Assembly (NCBI RefSeq): GCF_016907755.1
Contig: NZ_JAFBCN010000001.1
Span: 1,240,001-1,304,000, forward strand
Source: Cellulosimicrobium cellulans
GTDB taxonomy: Bacteria > Actinomycetota > Actinomycetes > Actinomycetales > Cellulomonadaceae
Length of the DNA stretch: 64,000 nucleotides
Reading direction: 5' to 3'
In this document: positions 1-9,008 of the stretch, piece after piece
How positions within the stretch are numbered: position 1 is the stretch's first letter
Layout: every line of letters begins with the position of its first letter
Notes under the pieces: generated by a model
Database searches by the model: none
What the model saw: the letters and a program-made list of their open reading frames with translations, nothing else
Told to the model about the DNA's origin: nothing
Position numbers and translations under genes: made by a program

Positions 1-2229
1 CGTCGCGAGGAGCGGCAGGAGGCCGATCGACGCGTGCTCGGCGGCGTGCAGCGCGCCGGGCAGCTCGTCGGCGTCGACCTCCGCCTCCTCGATCACGGAC
101 GCGGGGACCGTCCACCAGACGGCCATGGTCGGCAGCGTGCGCTCGGGGAGGTCGAGCGTCTCGGTGCCGAGCACCTGCAGGTCGGGCAGGCGGCGGCGCT
201 GGAAGCTCACGACCTGCGAGCACACGTCGACCGGGCCGTAGCCCCAGCCGACGGGTCCCCAGGACCGCTCGACGACCTCGCGCCCCGCCGCGACGTCGCC
301 GTCGGCAGGGTCGTCGACGATCGTGATGGACGTCGTGGACCGCGACCACGTCCCGTGGTCGACGTCCTGGCGGCGCACGAGCGCGACGTGGTCGGTCAGG
401 TCGAGGTGCTCGACGACGTAGGTGCGGCCCTGGTGGACGTACACCGCGCCGTCGTGCACGGACCCGTCCGCGGACGCGGCGTCGACCGTGCCGAGCAGCC
501 GGCCGGTGCGGGCCTCGGCGACCCGTACGGGCGCGCCGCCAGAGCCGCGCAGGTCCGTCATGCCCGACGCGGGCTGCGCGTGCGTCCAGTACCAGCCGGA
601 CGCGCGACGGCGCAGCGCGCCCCGGGCGACGAGCACGTCGAGCAGGCCGCGCACGGCGTCGGGGTCGCCGAACGCCGCGAGGTCGTCGGAGCGCAGCGGG
701 TTCTCGGCCGCGGCCGCGCACAAGTGGGGCGCGAGGACGTAGGGGTTCGCGGGGTCGAACACGGTCGCCTCGAGCGGGGCGTCGAACACGGCCTCGGGGT
801 GGTGCACGAGGAAGGTGTCGAGCGGGTCCTCCCGGGCGACGAACGCGACGAGGCCGTCGGCGCCCGCGCGCCCGGCGCGGCCCGCCTGCTGCCACACCGA
901 CATGCGGGTGCCCGGCCACCCCGCGATGAGGACGGCGTCGAGCCCGGAGATGTCGACGCCGAGCTCGAGCGCGTTGGTCGTCGCGAGGCCCAGGACGTCG
1001 CCCGTGCGCACGGCGTCCTCCAGCTCGCGCCGCTCCTCGGGCAGGTAGCCGCCCCGGTAGGCGGCGACGCGTCGCACGAGCCGCGGGTCGACGACGCGCA
1101 CGCTGTCCTGCGTCTGGACCGCGACCGACTCCGCGCCCCGGCGTGAGCGCGTGAACGCGAGCGTGCGCGCCCCCGCGATGACGAGGTCCGCCAGGAGGTC
1201 GGCTGCCTCGGCGGTCGCGCTGCGTCGCGGGTGCTCCGCCGCGACGTCGACCGTCGTCGGGACGGTCGGGTCGTCCTCGTGACCCTCGGCGGACGCGTCG
1301 GAGGGTCCGGCCGTGGACGCCGCGTCGAAGCCCACGACGACGGGCGGCTCCCACAGCGCGAACGTCTTGCGCCCCGCGGGCGAGGTGTCCTGAGAGACGG
1401 TCACGACGTCGTCGGGCTCGACCCCCACGAGGCGCGCGGCGCTCGTCGCGGGGTCGGCGGTCGTGGCCGACGCGACGACGAACGTCGGCGGCCGGTCGCC
1501 CTCGCGCGCATAGTGGGTGGCGAGGCGCCGCAGGCGTCGCAGGACGAGGGAGACGTGCGCGCCGAACACCCCGCGGTAGGCGTGGCCCTCGTCGACGACG
1601 ACGTAGCGCAGGTCGCGCAGCAGCCGCGACCAGCCGCGGTGGTACGGCAGGAGCGCGAAGTGCAGGAAGTCGGGGTTGGTCAGCACGACGTCGGCGTGCT
1701 CGCGGACCCAGCGCCGCTCGTCCTGCCCGGTGTCGCCGTCGCACGTCGCGACCCGCACGTCGCGCGTCCCCGCGGCGTCGAGCAGCCGCTGGAGCCCCGA
1801 GAGCTGGTCCGCGGCGAGCGCCTTGGTGGGGGACAGGTAGAGCACGGAGCCGCGACGCGCGACCGACTCGATGCGGCCGGGGTCGAGGACGCGCGCGGCG
1901 GCGTCGGCCCGCACCGCCGTGAGCGCGGGCAGCCAGAACGCGAGCGACTTGCCGGACCCCGTGGACGTGGCGAGCGCGACGTGCCGGCCCGACCACGCGG
2001 CGTCGGCCGCGACGACCTGGTGCTCCCACGGGCGGTCGACGCCGAGCGTGCGGTACCCCGCGACGAGCGACGTGTCGGCCCAGCCCGGCCAGTCGGCCTG
2101 CGTGCCCTCCCGCGCGGGCAGCTCGCGCACGTGCAGCAGCCGCTCGTCGCGCCGTCCGCCCGCGCGCAGCACGTCGAGCAGGGCCGCGCTCGTCGGTCGC
2201 AGGGAGGTGGGAGAGGGGGCGTGCGGCAC
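1..2229 (-). CDS. DEAD/DEAH-box helicase, DUF1998 (YprA/Lhr-like) family, 3' end outside window
   Basis: ATP-dependent superfamily 2 nucleic-acid helicase; 743 codons are visible and the reading frame runs off the left edge, so the C-terminus is missing. Reading leftwards from the GTG at 2229 there is a RPWEHQ motif near residue 68, Walker A STGSGKS near 89-95, motif II as DEGH near 210, a QQAGRAGRAG motif VI near 450, and a region typical of the YprA-like/DUF1998 helicases. The Cys-rich DUF1998 end would lie beyond position 1. The GTG was chosen because it is the first start that keeps this conserved frame. Helicases of this type are common near topA in actinobacteria. The exact substrate is not known from sequence. 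Family assignment is firm; the cellular role is inference. Confidence 0.9.
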   Translation of the reverse strand, partial: MPHAPSPTSLRPTSAALLDVLRAGGRRDERLLHVRELPAREGTQADWPGWADTSLVAGYRTLGVDRPWEHQVVAADAAWSGRHVALATSTGSGKSLAFWLPALTAVRADAAARVLDPGRIESVARRGSVLYLSPTKALAADQLSGLQRLLDAAGTRDVRVATCDGDTGQDERRWVREHADVVLTNPDFLHFALLPYHRGWSRLLRDLRYVVVDEGHAYRGVFGAHVSLVLRRLRRLATHYAREGDRPPTFVVASATTADPATSAARLVGVEPDDVVTVSQDTSPAGRKTFALWEPPVVVGFDAASTAGPSDASAEGHEDDPTVPTTVDVAAEHPRRSATAEAADLLADLVIAGARTLAFTRSRRGAESVAVQTQDSVRVVDPRLVRRVAAYRGGYLPEERRELEDAVRTGDVLGLATTNALELGVDISGLDAVLIAGWPGTRMSVWQQAGRAGRAGADGLVAFVAREDPLDTFLVHHPEAVFDAPLEATVFDPANPYVLAPHLCAAAAENPLRSDDLAAFGDPDAVRGLLDVLVARGALRRRASGWYWTHAQPASGMTDLRGSGGAPVRVAEARTGRLLGTVDAASADGSVHDGAVYVHQGRTYVVEHLDLTDHVALVRRQDVDHGTWSRSTTSITIVDDPADGDVAAGREVVERSWGPVGWGYGPVDVCSQVVSFQRRRLPDLQVLGTETLDLPERTLPTMAVWWTVPASVIEEAEVDADELPGALHAAEHASIGLLPLLAT

Positions 2230-2332
2230 GCCTCCGAGTCTCCCACCTCCGGCCCGTCCTTCGGCCGACGGAGGCCGTGCTCGGGACCTCCGGCCCTCGC
2301 GCGGCACGTGCCCCGCGGCTGAGGATCGACGC

Positions 2333-2989
2333 ATGGGAGCGGTACGCGGGGTCCGGGTCGTGGCGACGACGGCGCTCGCCGTCGGGGCGCTCCTGCTCAC
2401 CCGGCGCATGACCCAGACCTGGGGCACGTGGGAGGGCGAGCACGAGTGCGTGCTGCCGGGCGACGACCTCGTGCCGGACGCGCGCGCCGTCGTCGCGACG
2501 CGGGCCGTCACGGTCGACGCGCCGCCGGCGGACGTGTGGCCGTGGCTCGTGCAGCTCGGTCAGGGCCGCGGGGGCTTCTACTCGTACGACGCCCTGGAGA
2601 ACCTGGTCGGCCTGGACATCCACAGCGCCGACGCGATCGAGGAGCGCTGGCAGGGCCTGGCCGTGGGCGACGACGTCCGCCTCGCCGACGAGGCCGCGCT
2701 GCGCGTCGCGCTCCTGGAGCAGGGCTCGCACCTCGTGCTGCTCGGCTCGCCGGGACCGGGACAGCCGGACACGATGCCGTTCCGGTTCTCGTGGGCGTTC
2801 GTCGTCCGCCCGCTGCCGCCGGGCGAGGACGGCGTGCCGCGCTCACGCCTGCTGGTCCGCGAGCGCTACCTCCCGCTCGGTGTCGTGGGCCGGGCCACGG
2901 TCGAGGCGGTACAGCCGGTGAGCTTTCTCATGACGCAGAAGATGCTGCGCGGCGTCCGCAACCGGGCGACGCGCCACCCTCACCGCTGA
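2333..2989 (+). CDS. SRPBCC-family (START/polyketide-cyclase-like) protein
   Basis: Protein of 218 residues. A hydrophobic N-terminal segment (about residues 8-23) is followed by an SRPBCC-type fold: [19 protein letters not shown] near residue 60 is the usual opening strand and helix, and SRLLVRERY is a late strand. Such folds bind small hydrophobic ligands, but no ligand or catalytic residues can be named here. It diverges from the helicase with about 100 bases between the starts and converges on the aminopeptidase. An ATG at 2333 is the natural start because upstream in-frame codons overlap the helicase gene. Function is unknown beyond the fold. Confidence 0.8.
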   Translation: MGAVRGVRVVATTALAVGALLLTRRMTQTWGTWEGEHECVLPGDDLVPDARAVVATRAVTVDAPPADVWPWLVQLGQGRGGFYSYDALENLVGLDIHSADAIEERWQGLAVGDDVRLADEAALRVALLEQGSHLVLLGSPGPGQPDTMPFRFSWAFVVRPLPPGEDGVPRSRLLVRERYLPLGVVGRATVEAVQPVSFLMTQKMLRGVRNRATRHPHR

Positions 2990-3041
2990 GTGCGGGACGT
3001 GTGCAGCCGAAGGCCCCGTTCGACGACAAATTTCCGCACTC
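2988..3041. terminator. Possible weak bidirectional terminator
   Basis: GAGTGCGG (2988-2995) pairs with CCGCACTC (3034-3041) between the convergent SRPBCC and M18 genes. The loop is long (38 bases) and includes an AAATTT run, so this is only a candidate. Confidence 0.3.
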
Positions 3042-3057
3042 GACGGTGAGGCGTGGC

Positions 3058-4473
3058 TCAGCCGCGGAAGACCTCCGCAACCGCGCGGGAGAGGTACCAC
3101 GGGTCGACGACGGCGGTGAGCTCGCGGGCCGAGTGCATCGAGAGGATGGGGACGCCGACGTCGACCGTGCGGATGCCCAGGCGCGTCGCGGTGAGCGGGC
3201 CGATCGTCGAGCCGCACGGCACGGTGTTCTTGGACACGAACTCCTGGCTCGGCACGCCCGCCCGCGTGCAGGCGCGCGCCCAGGCCGCCGCACCGTGCGC
3301 GTCGGTCGTGTACCGCTGGTTCGCGTTGATCTTGAGGATCGGCCCGCCGCCCGCGAGCGGCCGGTTCGCGGGGTCGTGACGCTCCGGGTAGTTGGGGTGC
3401 ACGGAGTGCCCGACGTCGCTCGACACGCACAGCGACGCCGCGAGCTGGCGGTGCCGCTCCTCCTCCGTCGCGCCGAGGCCGGCCGCGATCCGGTCGAGCA
3501 CGTCCGCGAGGAACGGTCCCGACGCGCCGGAGCGTGACTCGGACCCGATCTCCTCGTGGTCGAACGCGGCGAGCACGGGGATCACGTCGCCGCCGACAGG
3601 GGCGTCCGGCGTCCCGGCGACCTCGAGCAGCGCGACGAGCCCGGCGTGCACGGAGAGCAGGTTGTCGAGGCGGCCCGACGCGAGGAACGCGCCGTGCGCG
3701 CCGAACACGCGCGGCGACTGCGTGTCCGCGACGACGACGTCGTAGCCCGCGACCTCGCTCGCCCGGACGCCCGCGTGGTGCGCGAGCTCGGCGACCACGT
3801 CGCCGCCGCCCGGCCCGGCCCCCGCACCCACCGCGTCGGACCCCGCCGGGCCGGCCGCCGAGGCCAGCCCCCACACCGGCTGCGTGTGCTGCTGCTTGTC
3901 GAGCGCGAGCCCGTCGTTCGCGGCACGGTCGAGGTGGATCGCGAGCTGCGGGACGCGCAGGAGCGGGCCGGTGCGCACGAGGTGCTCGACGCCGTCGGCC
4001 GTGACGAGGCGGCCGGCGAGCTCGAGCTCACGGTCGAGCCACGAGTTGAGCAGCGGCCCGCCGTAGACCTCGACGCCCGCCTGCCACCAGCCCTCGCGCA
4101 CGACGCCGGGCCGCGGCTTGAGCTTGAAGCCGGGCGAGTCGGTGTGCGCGCCGAGGATCGCGAACGGCGTCGTCGCGGTCGCGCCCGCGGGGACCGCCCA
4201 GGCGATCACCGCGCCGTCGCGCACGACGACGTACCGCCCGCCCGGGGATCCGGCCCCGCCGCTGGGAGCCGACGGCCAGGCCGCCGTCTCGTCGAGCCGT
4301 TCGAAGCCGACGGCCTCCAGGCGACGAGCGACCTCGTGGGCCGCGTGGTACGACGACGGGGACGCCTCGACGAACGTCGCCAGGTCGTTGGCGTGCGCGA
4401 GCGCGCGGTCGTGCAGGGTCGGGTCGGTCACGGCGGGCGTGGTCGGTGAGGTCACCCGCCCATCATCGCCCAC
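3058..4473 (-). CDS. M18 family aminopeptidase
   Basis: Zinc-dependent cytoplasmic aminopeptidase (aspartyl-aminopeptidase type) that removes N-terminal residues from peptides. The 471-residue length matches the family. Metal-binding motifs are visible: GAHTDSPGFKLKPRP near 107, FDHEEIGSES near 305, SSDVGHSVHPNYPERHDP near 350 and the C-terminal PILSMHSARE near 445, which carries the last His ligand. The substrate-site stretch LKINANQRYTTDA is also present. The GTG at 4473 is the longest start; GTG at 4455 (reading VTSPTTP) is an equally good alternative. The gene stands alone, convergent with the SRPBCC gene. Family is confident; substrate preference is not shown by the sequence. Confidence 0.93.
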   Translation of the reverse strand: MGDDGRVTSPTTPAVTDPTLHDRALAHANDLATFVEASPSSYHAAHEVARRLEAVGFERLDETAAWPSAPSGGAGSPGGRYVVVRDGAVIAWAVPAGATATTPFAILGAHTDSPGFKLKPRPGVVREGWWQAGVEVYGGPLLNSWLDRELELAGRLVTADGVEHLVRTGPLLRVPQLAIHLDRAANDGLALDKQQHTQPVWGLASAAGPAGSDAVGAGAGPGGGDVVAELAHHAGVRASEVAGYDVVVADTQSPRVFGAHGAFLASGRLDNLLSVHAGLVALLEVAGTPDAPVGGDVIPVLAAFDHEEIGSESRSGASGPFLADVLDRIAAGLGATEEERHRQLAASLCVSSDVGHSVHPNYPERHDPANRPLAGGGPILKINANQRYTTDAHGAAAWARACTRAGVPSQEFVSKNTVPCGSTIGPLTATRLGIRTVDVGVPILSMHSARELTAVVDPWYLSRAVAEVFRG

Positions 4474-4508
4474 GGCGGGTCGTCACCCCGGGCCGCTGCC
4501 GGGAAGAG

Positions 4509-5225
4509 TCACCCGACGACGACCTCGAACGGTGCGCTGACGATCGCCGTGGCCGTGCCGGCCGTGCCGTCCCAGGCGTCGAGGTCGGCGGTGCTCCGGA
4601 GCGCGTCGACCTCGAGCACGTAGTACCCGGTGTAGGTGCCGGGTGCGAGCGTGCCGCCGTCGCACGGACTCGTCGGGGTGATGCCGAAGGGCTGGCGCTC
4701 CCCGGACGCGAGGTCGATCGGGTGGAACGGGTCGGGCTCCATCATCGGCACGGCGACGACCACCGCGTCGTCGACGAGCACCGTGCGCGCGAAACCGTTC
4801 GACGCCGCGACGAACGGCTCCTCGCCGTGGTTCGTGAGCTCGAGGGCCCCGACGTCACCGTCCCCGTCCTGCACGCCGGGGACCTCGGCCCCGCCCGGCC
4901 CGGTGAGCGTGAGCGTCGTCGTGGCGGCGAGGTCCGCCTCGGGAGTCCCGCACGCGACGGTCGTCCCGGTGAGCGGTGCGACGACCCCCGGCGGGGCGGA
5001 CGTGGCCGCGGGCGGGGTTTCGGTGGCACGCCAACCCTGGAGTCCCAGCGACGCGGCCGCGACGCCGACCCCGACGACGCCGGCCGTCACGATCCCGGCC
5101 GTCGCGGTGCGGCGGACGCGTCGTCCGCGGCGGACCCGGTGCTGGACGTCGGCGAGCGGCAGCACGACGCCCTCGCGTCGTGGCGTGTCGGCGAGATCCT
5201 GGAGGGAGTCGTCGAGGCGGGTCAT
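4509..5225 (-). CDS. Single-pass membrane protein, putative partner/regulator of the adjacent ECF sigma factor
   Basis: Protein of 238 residues translated from an ATG that overlaps the sigma-factor stop (ATGA, 5222-5225), so the two are translationally coupled. About 40 cytoplasmic residues with an Arg-rich stretch ([12 protein letters not shown]) precede one transmembrane segment (about 41-62), followed by an outer domain of about 165 residues. That domain has two cysteines (VACGTPE and TSPCDGG) and ends in a beta-rich segment. Position and topology are those of an anti-sigma factor, but no HxxxCxxC zinc motif is seen in the short cytoplasmic part. The outer domain resembles the two domains of the protein at 6794-8215. 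The regulatory role is inference. Confidence 0.75.
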   Translation of the reverse strand: MTRLDDSLQDLADTPRREGVVLPLADVQHRVRRGRRVRRTATAGIVTAGVVGVGVAAASLGLQGWRATETPPAATSAPPGVVAPLTGTTVACGTPEADLAATTTLTLTGPGGAEVPGVQDGDGDVGALELTNHGEEPFVAASNGFARTVLVDDAVVVAVPMMEPDPFHPIDLASGERQPFGITPTSPCDGGTLAPGTYTGYYVLEVDALRSTADLDAWDGTAGTATAIVSAPFEVVVG

Positions 5226-5815
5226 GCGTCTGCCCTCCGAGGCGTGGTCGGGGCGTGGGGAGTCCGGAGCTCGACCTGGTCGTCGGTGTCGTCGTCCGCC
5301 GTGTCGTCGAGGGGGCCCAGGAGGTTCTCGAGCTTGCCGACGGCGTTGTGCAGGTAGCGCTTGACCGTCCCCACGGAGAGCCCGAGGTGCTCGGCGATCC
5401 GCGGGACGGTGAGGTCGTCGTAGTAGCGCAGCACGACGCACGCGCGCTCCTGCGGCGCGAGCGCCCGTAGCGCGTCGCGGACGTCGGCGGAGGTGTCGGC
5501 GGCGTCCGCCGGGCCGTCCCGGTGCGGGGGGACGGCGACGAGGTGCTTGACATCACGCCAGCGTCGGGAGCGCCGGTACCCGTCGACGTACAGCGAGAGG
5601 ATGGCGCGGCGCACGTACGACTCGGGAGCGTCGGGCCACCGGTGGCGGCGGGACCGGACGAACACGCGGACCACGGCCTCCTGCGCGAGGTCCTCGGCGG
5701 CGGCGACGTCCCCGGTGAGGAGGTACGCGTAGCCCACGAGCGCGCTGCCGCGGTCCCGCACGAGAACCGTGAGCGGGTCGTCGTCGGGGCGGTCCTGGCC
5801 GGTCGCTGGTCGCAC
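5222..5815 (-). CDS. ECF sigma factor, SigE-type group
   Basis: RNA polymerase sigma factor of 197 residues with region 2 (ALVGYAYLLTGDVAAAEDLAQE, near 25-47) and region 4 (LAPQERACVVLRYYDDLT and the recognition helix GLSVGTVKRYLHNA, about 120-165). The YAYLLTGD signature and the Tyr/Asp pattern of region 4 fit the actinobacterial SigE-like group. The start is the GTG at 5815, with GAGGAGGA just upstream as ribosome-binding site. It is the first gene of a two-gene operon with the membrane protein, a usual arrangement for a sigma factor held by a membrane partner. The signal sensed is unknown. Confidence 0.93.
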   Translation of the reverse strand: MRPATGQDRPDDDPLTVLVRDRGSALVGYAYLLTGDVAAAEDLAQEAVVRVFVRSRRHRWPDAPESYVRRAILSLYVDGYRRSRRWRDVKHLVAVPPHRDGPADAADTSADVRDALRALAPQERACVVLRYYDDLTVPRIAEHLGLSVGTVKRYLHNAVGKLENLLGPLDDTADDDTDDQVELRTPHAPTTPRRADA

Positions 5816-5931
5816 GGTCCTCCTCGAGGTGGGACGGCGCGGGTGCGTTCGTCCTGTCGCACCCTGAGACGAGCGGCGCCCGCGAAACGTTGTACCGCGC
5901 GGGGCGCGGGTCCGCTCCCTAGGGTGGGTCC

Positions 5932-6762
5932 GTGAGCGCAGGCCGAGGAGCGGACGCGCCGGACCGCGCGACGACCTGGGTCATCCTGCCCGGGCTGGCG
6001 CTGACGCCCGAGGACTTCGCGCCGCTCGCGGACGAGCTCCGTGTCGTCGCCAGGACCGACGACGTCCGCGTCCTCGACGCGTGGCGCACGCCCGTCACCG
6101 GGCCGGTCGACGCGGTGCGGACGGCCCTGCGGGTCGACGGCTCCGGACCGGTGGGCCTCGTGGGGCACTCCGTGGGCGGGCTCGCCGCGCTGGAGTGGGC
6201 GCTGCTGCACCCGGGCGAGGTGCGCCGCCTCGTGCTCCTGGACCCGACGAGCCCGTGGGAGCCGCACCTCCCGGCCCTGCACCCGGGGCGGCCGACCGCC
6301 CGGGCGGGGGACGCGCTGGCTGCGCTGGTCGGCAGCGCGCTCGCGACCGCCGGACCGGCCCTGCGGCGCGGGGCGGTGCGGGTCGTCGCCCGCCGCCCGG
6401 ACCCGCTCCCGCGCGACGTGGCGCGGGTGCGCTACGGGAGCGCGAGCACCTGGACGATGCTCGCCCACGAGTGGTTCGCGAGCTGGGAGCAGGCACCGCG
6501 TGTGCGCGCGCTGCTCGACTCAGGGCGCTCCCTGTCCACGGCGGCGGACCCGTTGCTCGTCACGGGTCTGCGCGGGAGCGCGCGGTTCCTGCGCCAGCAG
6601 CGGGAGCTGTCCGACCGGCTCGCCGTCCCGCGCGTCGGGCTCGCGGGCGAGGGGCACCTGTTCCCGCTCACCCGGCCCGACGTCGTCGCGCGACTCGCGG
6701 CGGGCGGTCACCGCACCCAGCGGCGGACGCCGGGCGCGCCGCACGGGCACGCCCGGCCCTGA
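5932..6762 (+). CDS. Alpha/beta hydrolase
   Basis: Cytoplasmic alpha/beta-hydrolase-fold enzyme of 276 residues. The nucleophile elbow GHSVGG (about 77-82) and the preceding strand with oxyanion region (ILPGLALTPEDF near 18-29) are clear. A late LAGEGHLFPLTRPD segment supplies the likely catalytic His. The start is the GTG at 5932, right after a GC-rich leader. The C-terminus is Arg/Pro-rich. It lies between the two sigma-factor operons, divergent from the first and convergent with the second, so it might belong to one of their regulons. Substrate is unknown; it could be an esterase, lipase-like or haloperoxidase-like enzyme. Confidence 0.82.
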   Translation: MSAGRGADAPDRATTWVILPGLALTPEDFAPLADELRVVARTDDVRVLDAWRTPVTGPVDAVRTALRVDGSGPVGLVGHSVGGLAALEWALLHPGEVRRLVLLDPTSPWEPHLPALHPGRPTARAGDALAALVGSALATAGPALRRGAVRVVARRPDPLPRDVARVRYGSASTWTMLAHEWFASWEQAPRVRALLDSGRSLSTAADPLLVTGLRGSARFLRQQRELSDRLAVPRVGLAGEGHLFPLTRPDVVARLAAGGHRTQRRTPGAPHGHARP

Positions 6763-6793
6763 CCGGCCCTGACCGGCCCGGATCGGCGCCGGG

Positions 6794-8215
6794 TCAGGTG
6801 ATCGTCAGCCGGACCGGTGCCGAGACGAGCCAGCCCTTGTAGAGGCCCCCACCCGTGGTCTCGGCGCCCCACGACCCGTCGACCTGCTGGAGCGAGTACC
6901 GCGTGATCATCCACGGGTGCACGACCTGCACCGTGTACTCGCCCGGCGGCAGGGACGCGTCCGAGGGCATGCCCCACTCGCACGCCACCGCGGTGGTGAC
7001 GGCGTGGTCGAGCTGCTCGGTCGCGCCCGGCTCGAGGACGGCGTACGCCTCGGAGTCGGTGGCCGGCACGGTCGAGCTGACGATGGTCCCGTCCTGGGCG
7101 ACGACGTACGCACGGAGCCAGCGGAAGTCGACCGTCTCGGTGCGCGCCGTGGGGAGCCCGGCGAGCCGGGCGGCGAGGGTGGCCTCGGTCCCGCCCGCCA
7201 CCGAGAGGGCTCCCGGGGTCTCGAGCCGTGCGAGGAGCTCGTCGCCGGTCGGGGACGGGGCGGGCATGCCGCACTGGAGGTCCTCGTACGACGGCGCGCC
7301 AGGGAACGTCGTCGTCGGGCCGGTGAAGGCCCCGGGTACGGGGTCGGGGGTCGCCGGGGGCGCCGGGAGCTCCGCGTCGGGGGCGGCCGAGACCGTGAAC
7401 GGGACCGACGGCGTCACGAGCCAACCGTCGAACAGCGGCTCGCCCGACCCGGTGGCGGCGGTCACGGGCTCGCCCCAGGCGCCGTCGCGCTCCAGCGCGT
7501 ACGACGACACGACCCAGGGGACGACGACCGCGAGCTCGTAGTCGCCCGGCAGGAGCGACGGCGAGTGCTCCGTGACGCCGGCGGGGTCGCACGAGGCGAA
7601 CGAGTCGACCGACGTGGTGAGGTCGAGCACGTCGCCCTCGGCGAGGTCGACCGGCGTCGCGCCGTCGAGGTTCGGGGGAGTCACGGACGACACGACGAGC
7701 CCGTCCTGCACGACGACGTACCCGGTGAGCCCGGTCGGGTCCAGGGCGCTCACGCGCGCGGCGGCGTCGACGGACACGCGGCCCGGGACCTCGACGAGGT
7801 CCGAGGACGCGACGGTGACGGCGGCGGGGTCGACCGACGCCGTCGCGAGCAGGGCCGCGCCCGTCGCGGCGGGTGCGGGCTCGCCGCACCGGAGCGCGTC
7901 GGTCGTGACGGGCGAGGGGAACGCGGCCCGGTACGTGGGTGCCGGGCTCGGCGTGGGCTCGGGGCTCGGGGCGGGAGCGGGCAGGACGGGGCGAGGGTCC
8001 TCGGCGAGCAGGGCGTTCGCGCCGACGCCCGCGGCGGCGACGGCGAGCACGGCGGCCGCACCGACGAGCACGGCGCGACGCCGGCGGACGTGGCGGACGC
8101 CGTCGCGGACGAGACCGGCGGAGGTCGCGTCGTCGGTCCGGAGGACCACCTCGTCGGCGACCGAACGCAGCACGACGTCGAGGTCGACGGGGCCGGGGTT
8201 CGTGGGGCGGTTCAT
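6794..8215 (-). CDS. Membrane protein with two extracytoplasmic repeats, putative partner of the adjacent ECF sigma factor
   Basis: Protein of 473 residues whose ATG overlaps the sigma-factor stop (ATGA, 8212-8215). A cytoplasmic part of about 47 residues ends in RHVRRRRAVL, then one membrane segment (about 48-68), a Pro/Ser-rich linker, and two related outer domains (about 90-285 and 300-473). Each domain carries a Cys near its start (RCGEPAP, QCGMPAP), a YVV.QDG strand, a second Cys (FASCDPAG, VACEWGMP), a L.PG(D/E)Y segment and a GWLV tail. The paired cysteines suggest one disulfide per domain. No zinc anti-sigma motif is visible. Role as sensor or anti-sigma partner is inferred from coupling and topology. 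Confidence 0.72.
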   Translation of the reverse strand: MNRPTNPGPVDLDVVLRSVADEVVLRTDDATSAGLVRDGVRHVRRRRAVLVGAAAVLAVAAAGVGANALLAEDPRPVLPAPAPSPEPTPSPAPTYRAAFPSPVTTDALRCGEPAPAATGAALLATASVDPAAVTVASSDLVEVPGRVSVDAAARVSALDPTGLTGYVVVQDGLVVSSVTPPNLDGATPVDLAEGDVLDLTTSVDSFASCDPAGVTEHSPSLLPGDYELAVVVPWVVSSYALERDGAWGEPVTAATGSGEPLFDGWLVTPSVPFTVSAAPDAELPAPPATPDPVPGAFTGPTTTFPGAPSYEDLQCGMPAPSPTGDELLARLETPGALSVAGGTEATLAARLAGLPTARTETVDFRWLRAYVVAQDGTIVSSTVPATDSEAYAVLEPGATEQLDHAVTTAVACEWGMPSDASLPPGEYTVQVVHPWMITRYSLQQVDGSWGAETTGGGLYKGWLVSAPVRLTIT

Positions 8216-8775
8216 CGCGCACCTCCAGGGGCGGACGGGGCGGTCCCGCGGACGGGAGGCGTGACGGGCAGGTCGTCGTCGGCGACGCGCAGCGGGCCGA
8301 GCCGTGCCGCGAGCTTGGCGTTCGCGTCGCTCAGGTACCGCTTGACGGTGCCCTCGCTCAGCGAGAGCCGTTCCGCGACGTCCCGGACGGTGAGGTCGGA
8401 GAAGTGGCGCAGGACGACGCACGCGCGCTCGCGGGGAGCCAGCGCGCCGAGCGCCTCGACGACGTCGACGCGCGCCTCGACGACCGGTTCGACGCGGTCG
8501 GCCGGGTCGGGCGGGGCGAGGAGGTGGCGCACGCCGTCCCAGCGCCGCCGCCGTCGGGTGCCGTCGAGGAACCCGCTGAGGACCGCGCGCCGGACGTAGC
8601 TCTCGGCGAGAGCGAAGTCGGTCGCCGCGCGGCCCCGCCGGAACGTCCGGAACAGGGCGTCCTGCACGAGGTCCTCCGCCTCCGTGACGTCTCCGGTCAG
8701 GAGATAGGCGTAGCCCACCAGGGCGCGTCGCCGCGTGCGGACGATCTCGTCCAGCACCTCTTCCCATCGCGCCAT
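8212..8775 (-). CDS. ECF sigma factor, SigE-type group (second copy)
   Basis: Sigma factor of 187 residues, clearly related to the one at 5222-5815: region 2 ALVGYAYLLTGDVTEAEDLV near 20-40 and region 4 with LAPRERACVVLRHFSDLT and LSEGTVKRYLSDANAKL. The ATG at 8775 (MARWEEV) is preferred over longer in-frame starts because GGGGAGG lies eight bases upstream. It heads an operon with the two-repeat membrane protein. The two sigma/partner pairs about 3 kb apart look like an old duplication of one signalling module. Target promoters are unknown. Confidence 0.93.
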   Translation of the reverse strand: MARWEEVLDEIVRTRRRALVGYAYLLTGDVTEAEDLVQDALFRTFRRGRAATDFALAESYVRRAVLSGFLDGTRRRRRWDGVRHLLAPPDPADRVEPVVEARVDVVEALGALAPRERACVVLRHFSDLTVRDVAERLSLSEGTVKRYLSDANAKLAARLGPLRVADDDLPVTPPVRGTAPSAPGGAR

Positions 8776-9008
8776 CGCGACCGCCTCCCCGCTCGTGGAA
8801 CCACTCTTGTCCTTCTCAACGACGGGGTCGAGGGTTTCGTTGGGGTGGCGGGAGAGCGCGGTTCGGTGCGGCCCAGGGCCGGTCGGCGCGCCACGTTTGT
8901 GACGTCCTGCACGAGTGGTCGTGACGTGCGCCACACGTGCGTAGACTCACCCCCATCGCTCCGGCAGGGGACCGGCGCGACGGTCGCGCGGTTCGTCAAG
9001 GAGGACGG

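Noticed and set aside
4509-8215. Classical zinc anti-sigma factors
   Set aside because: No HxxxCxxC motif in the cytoplasmic parts of either partner protein.
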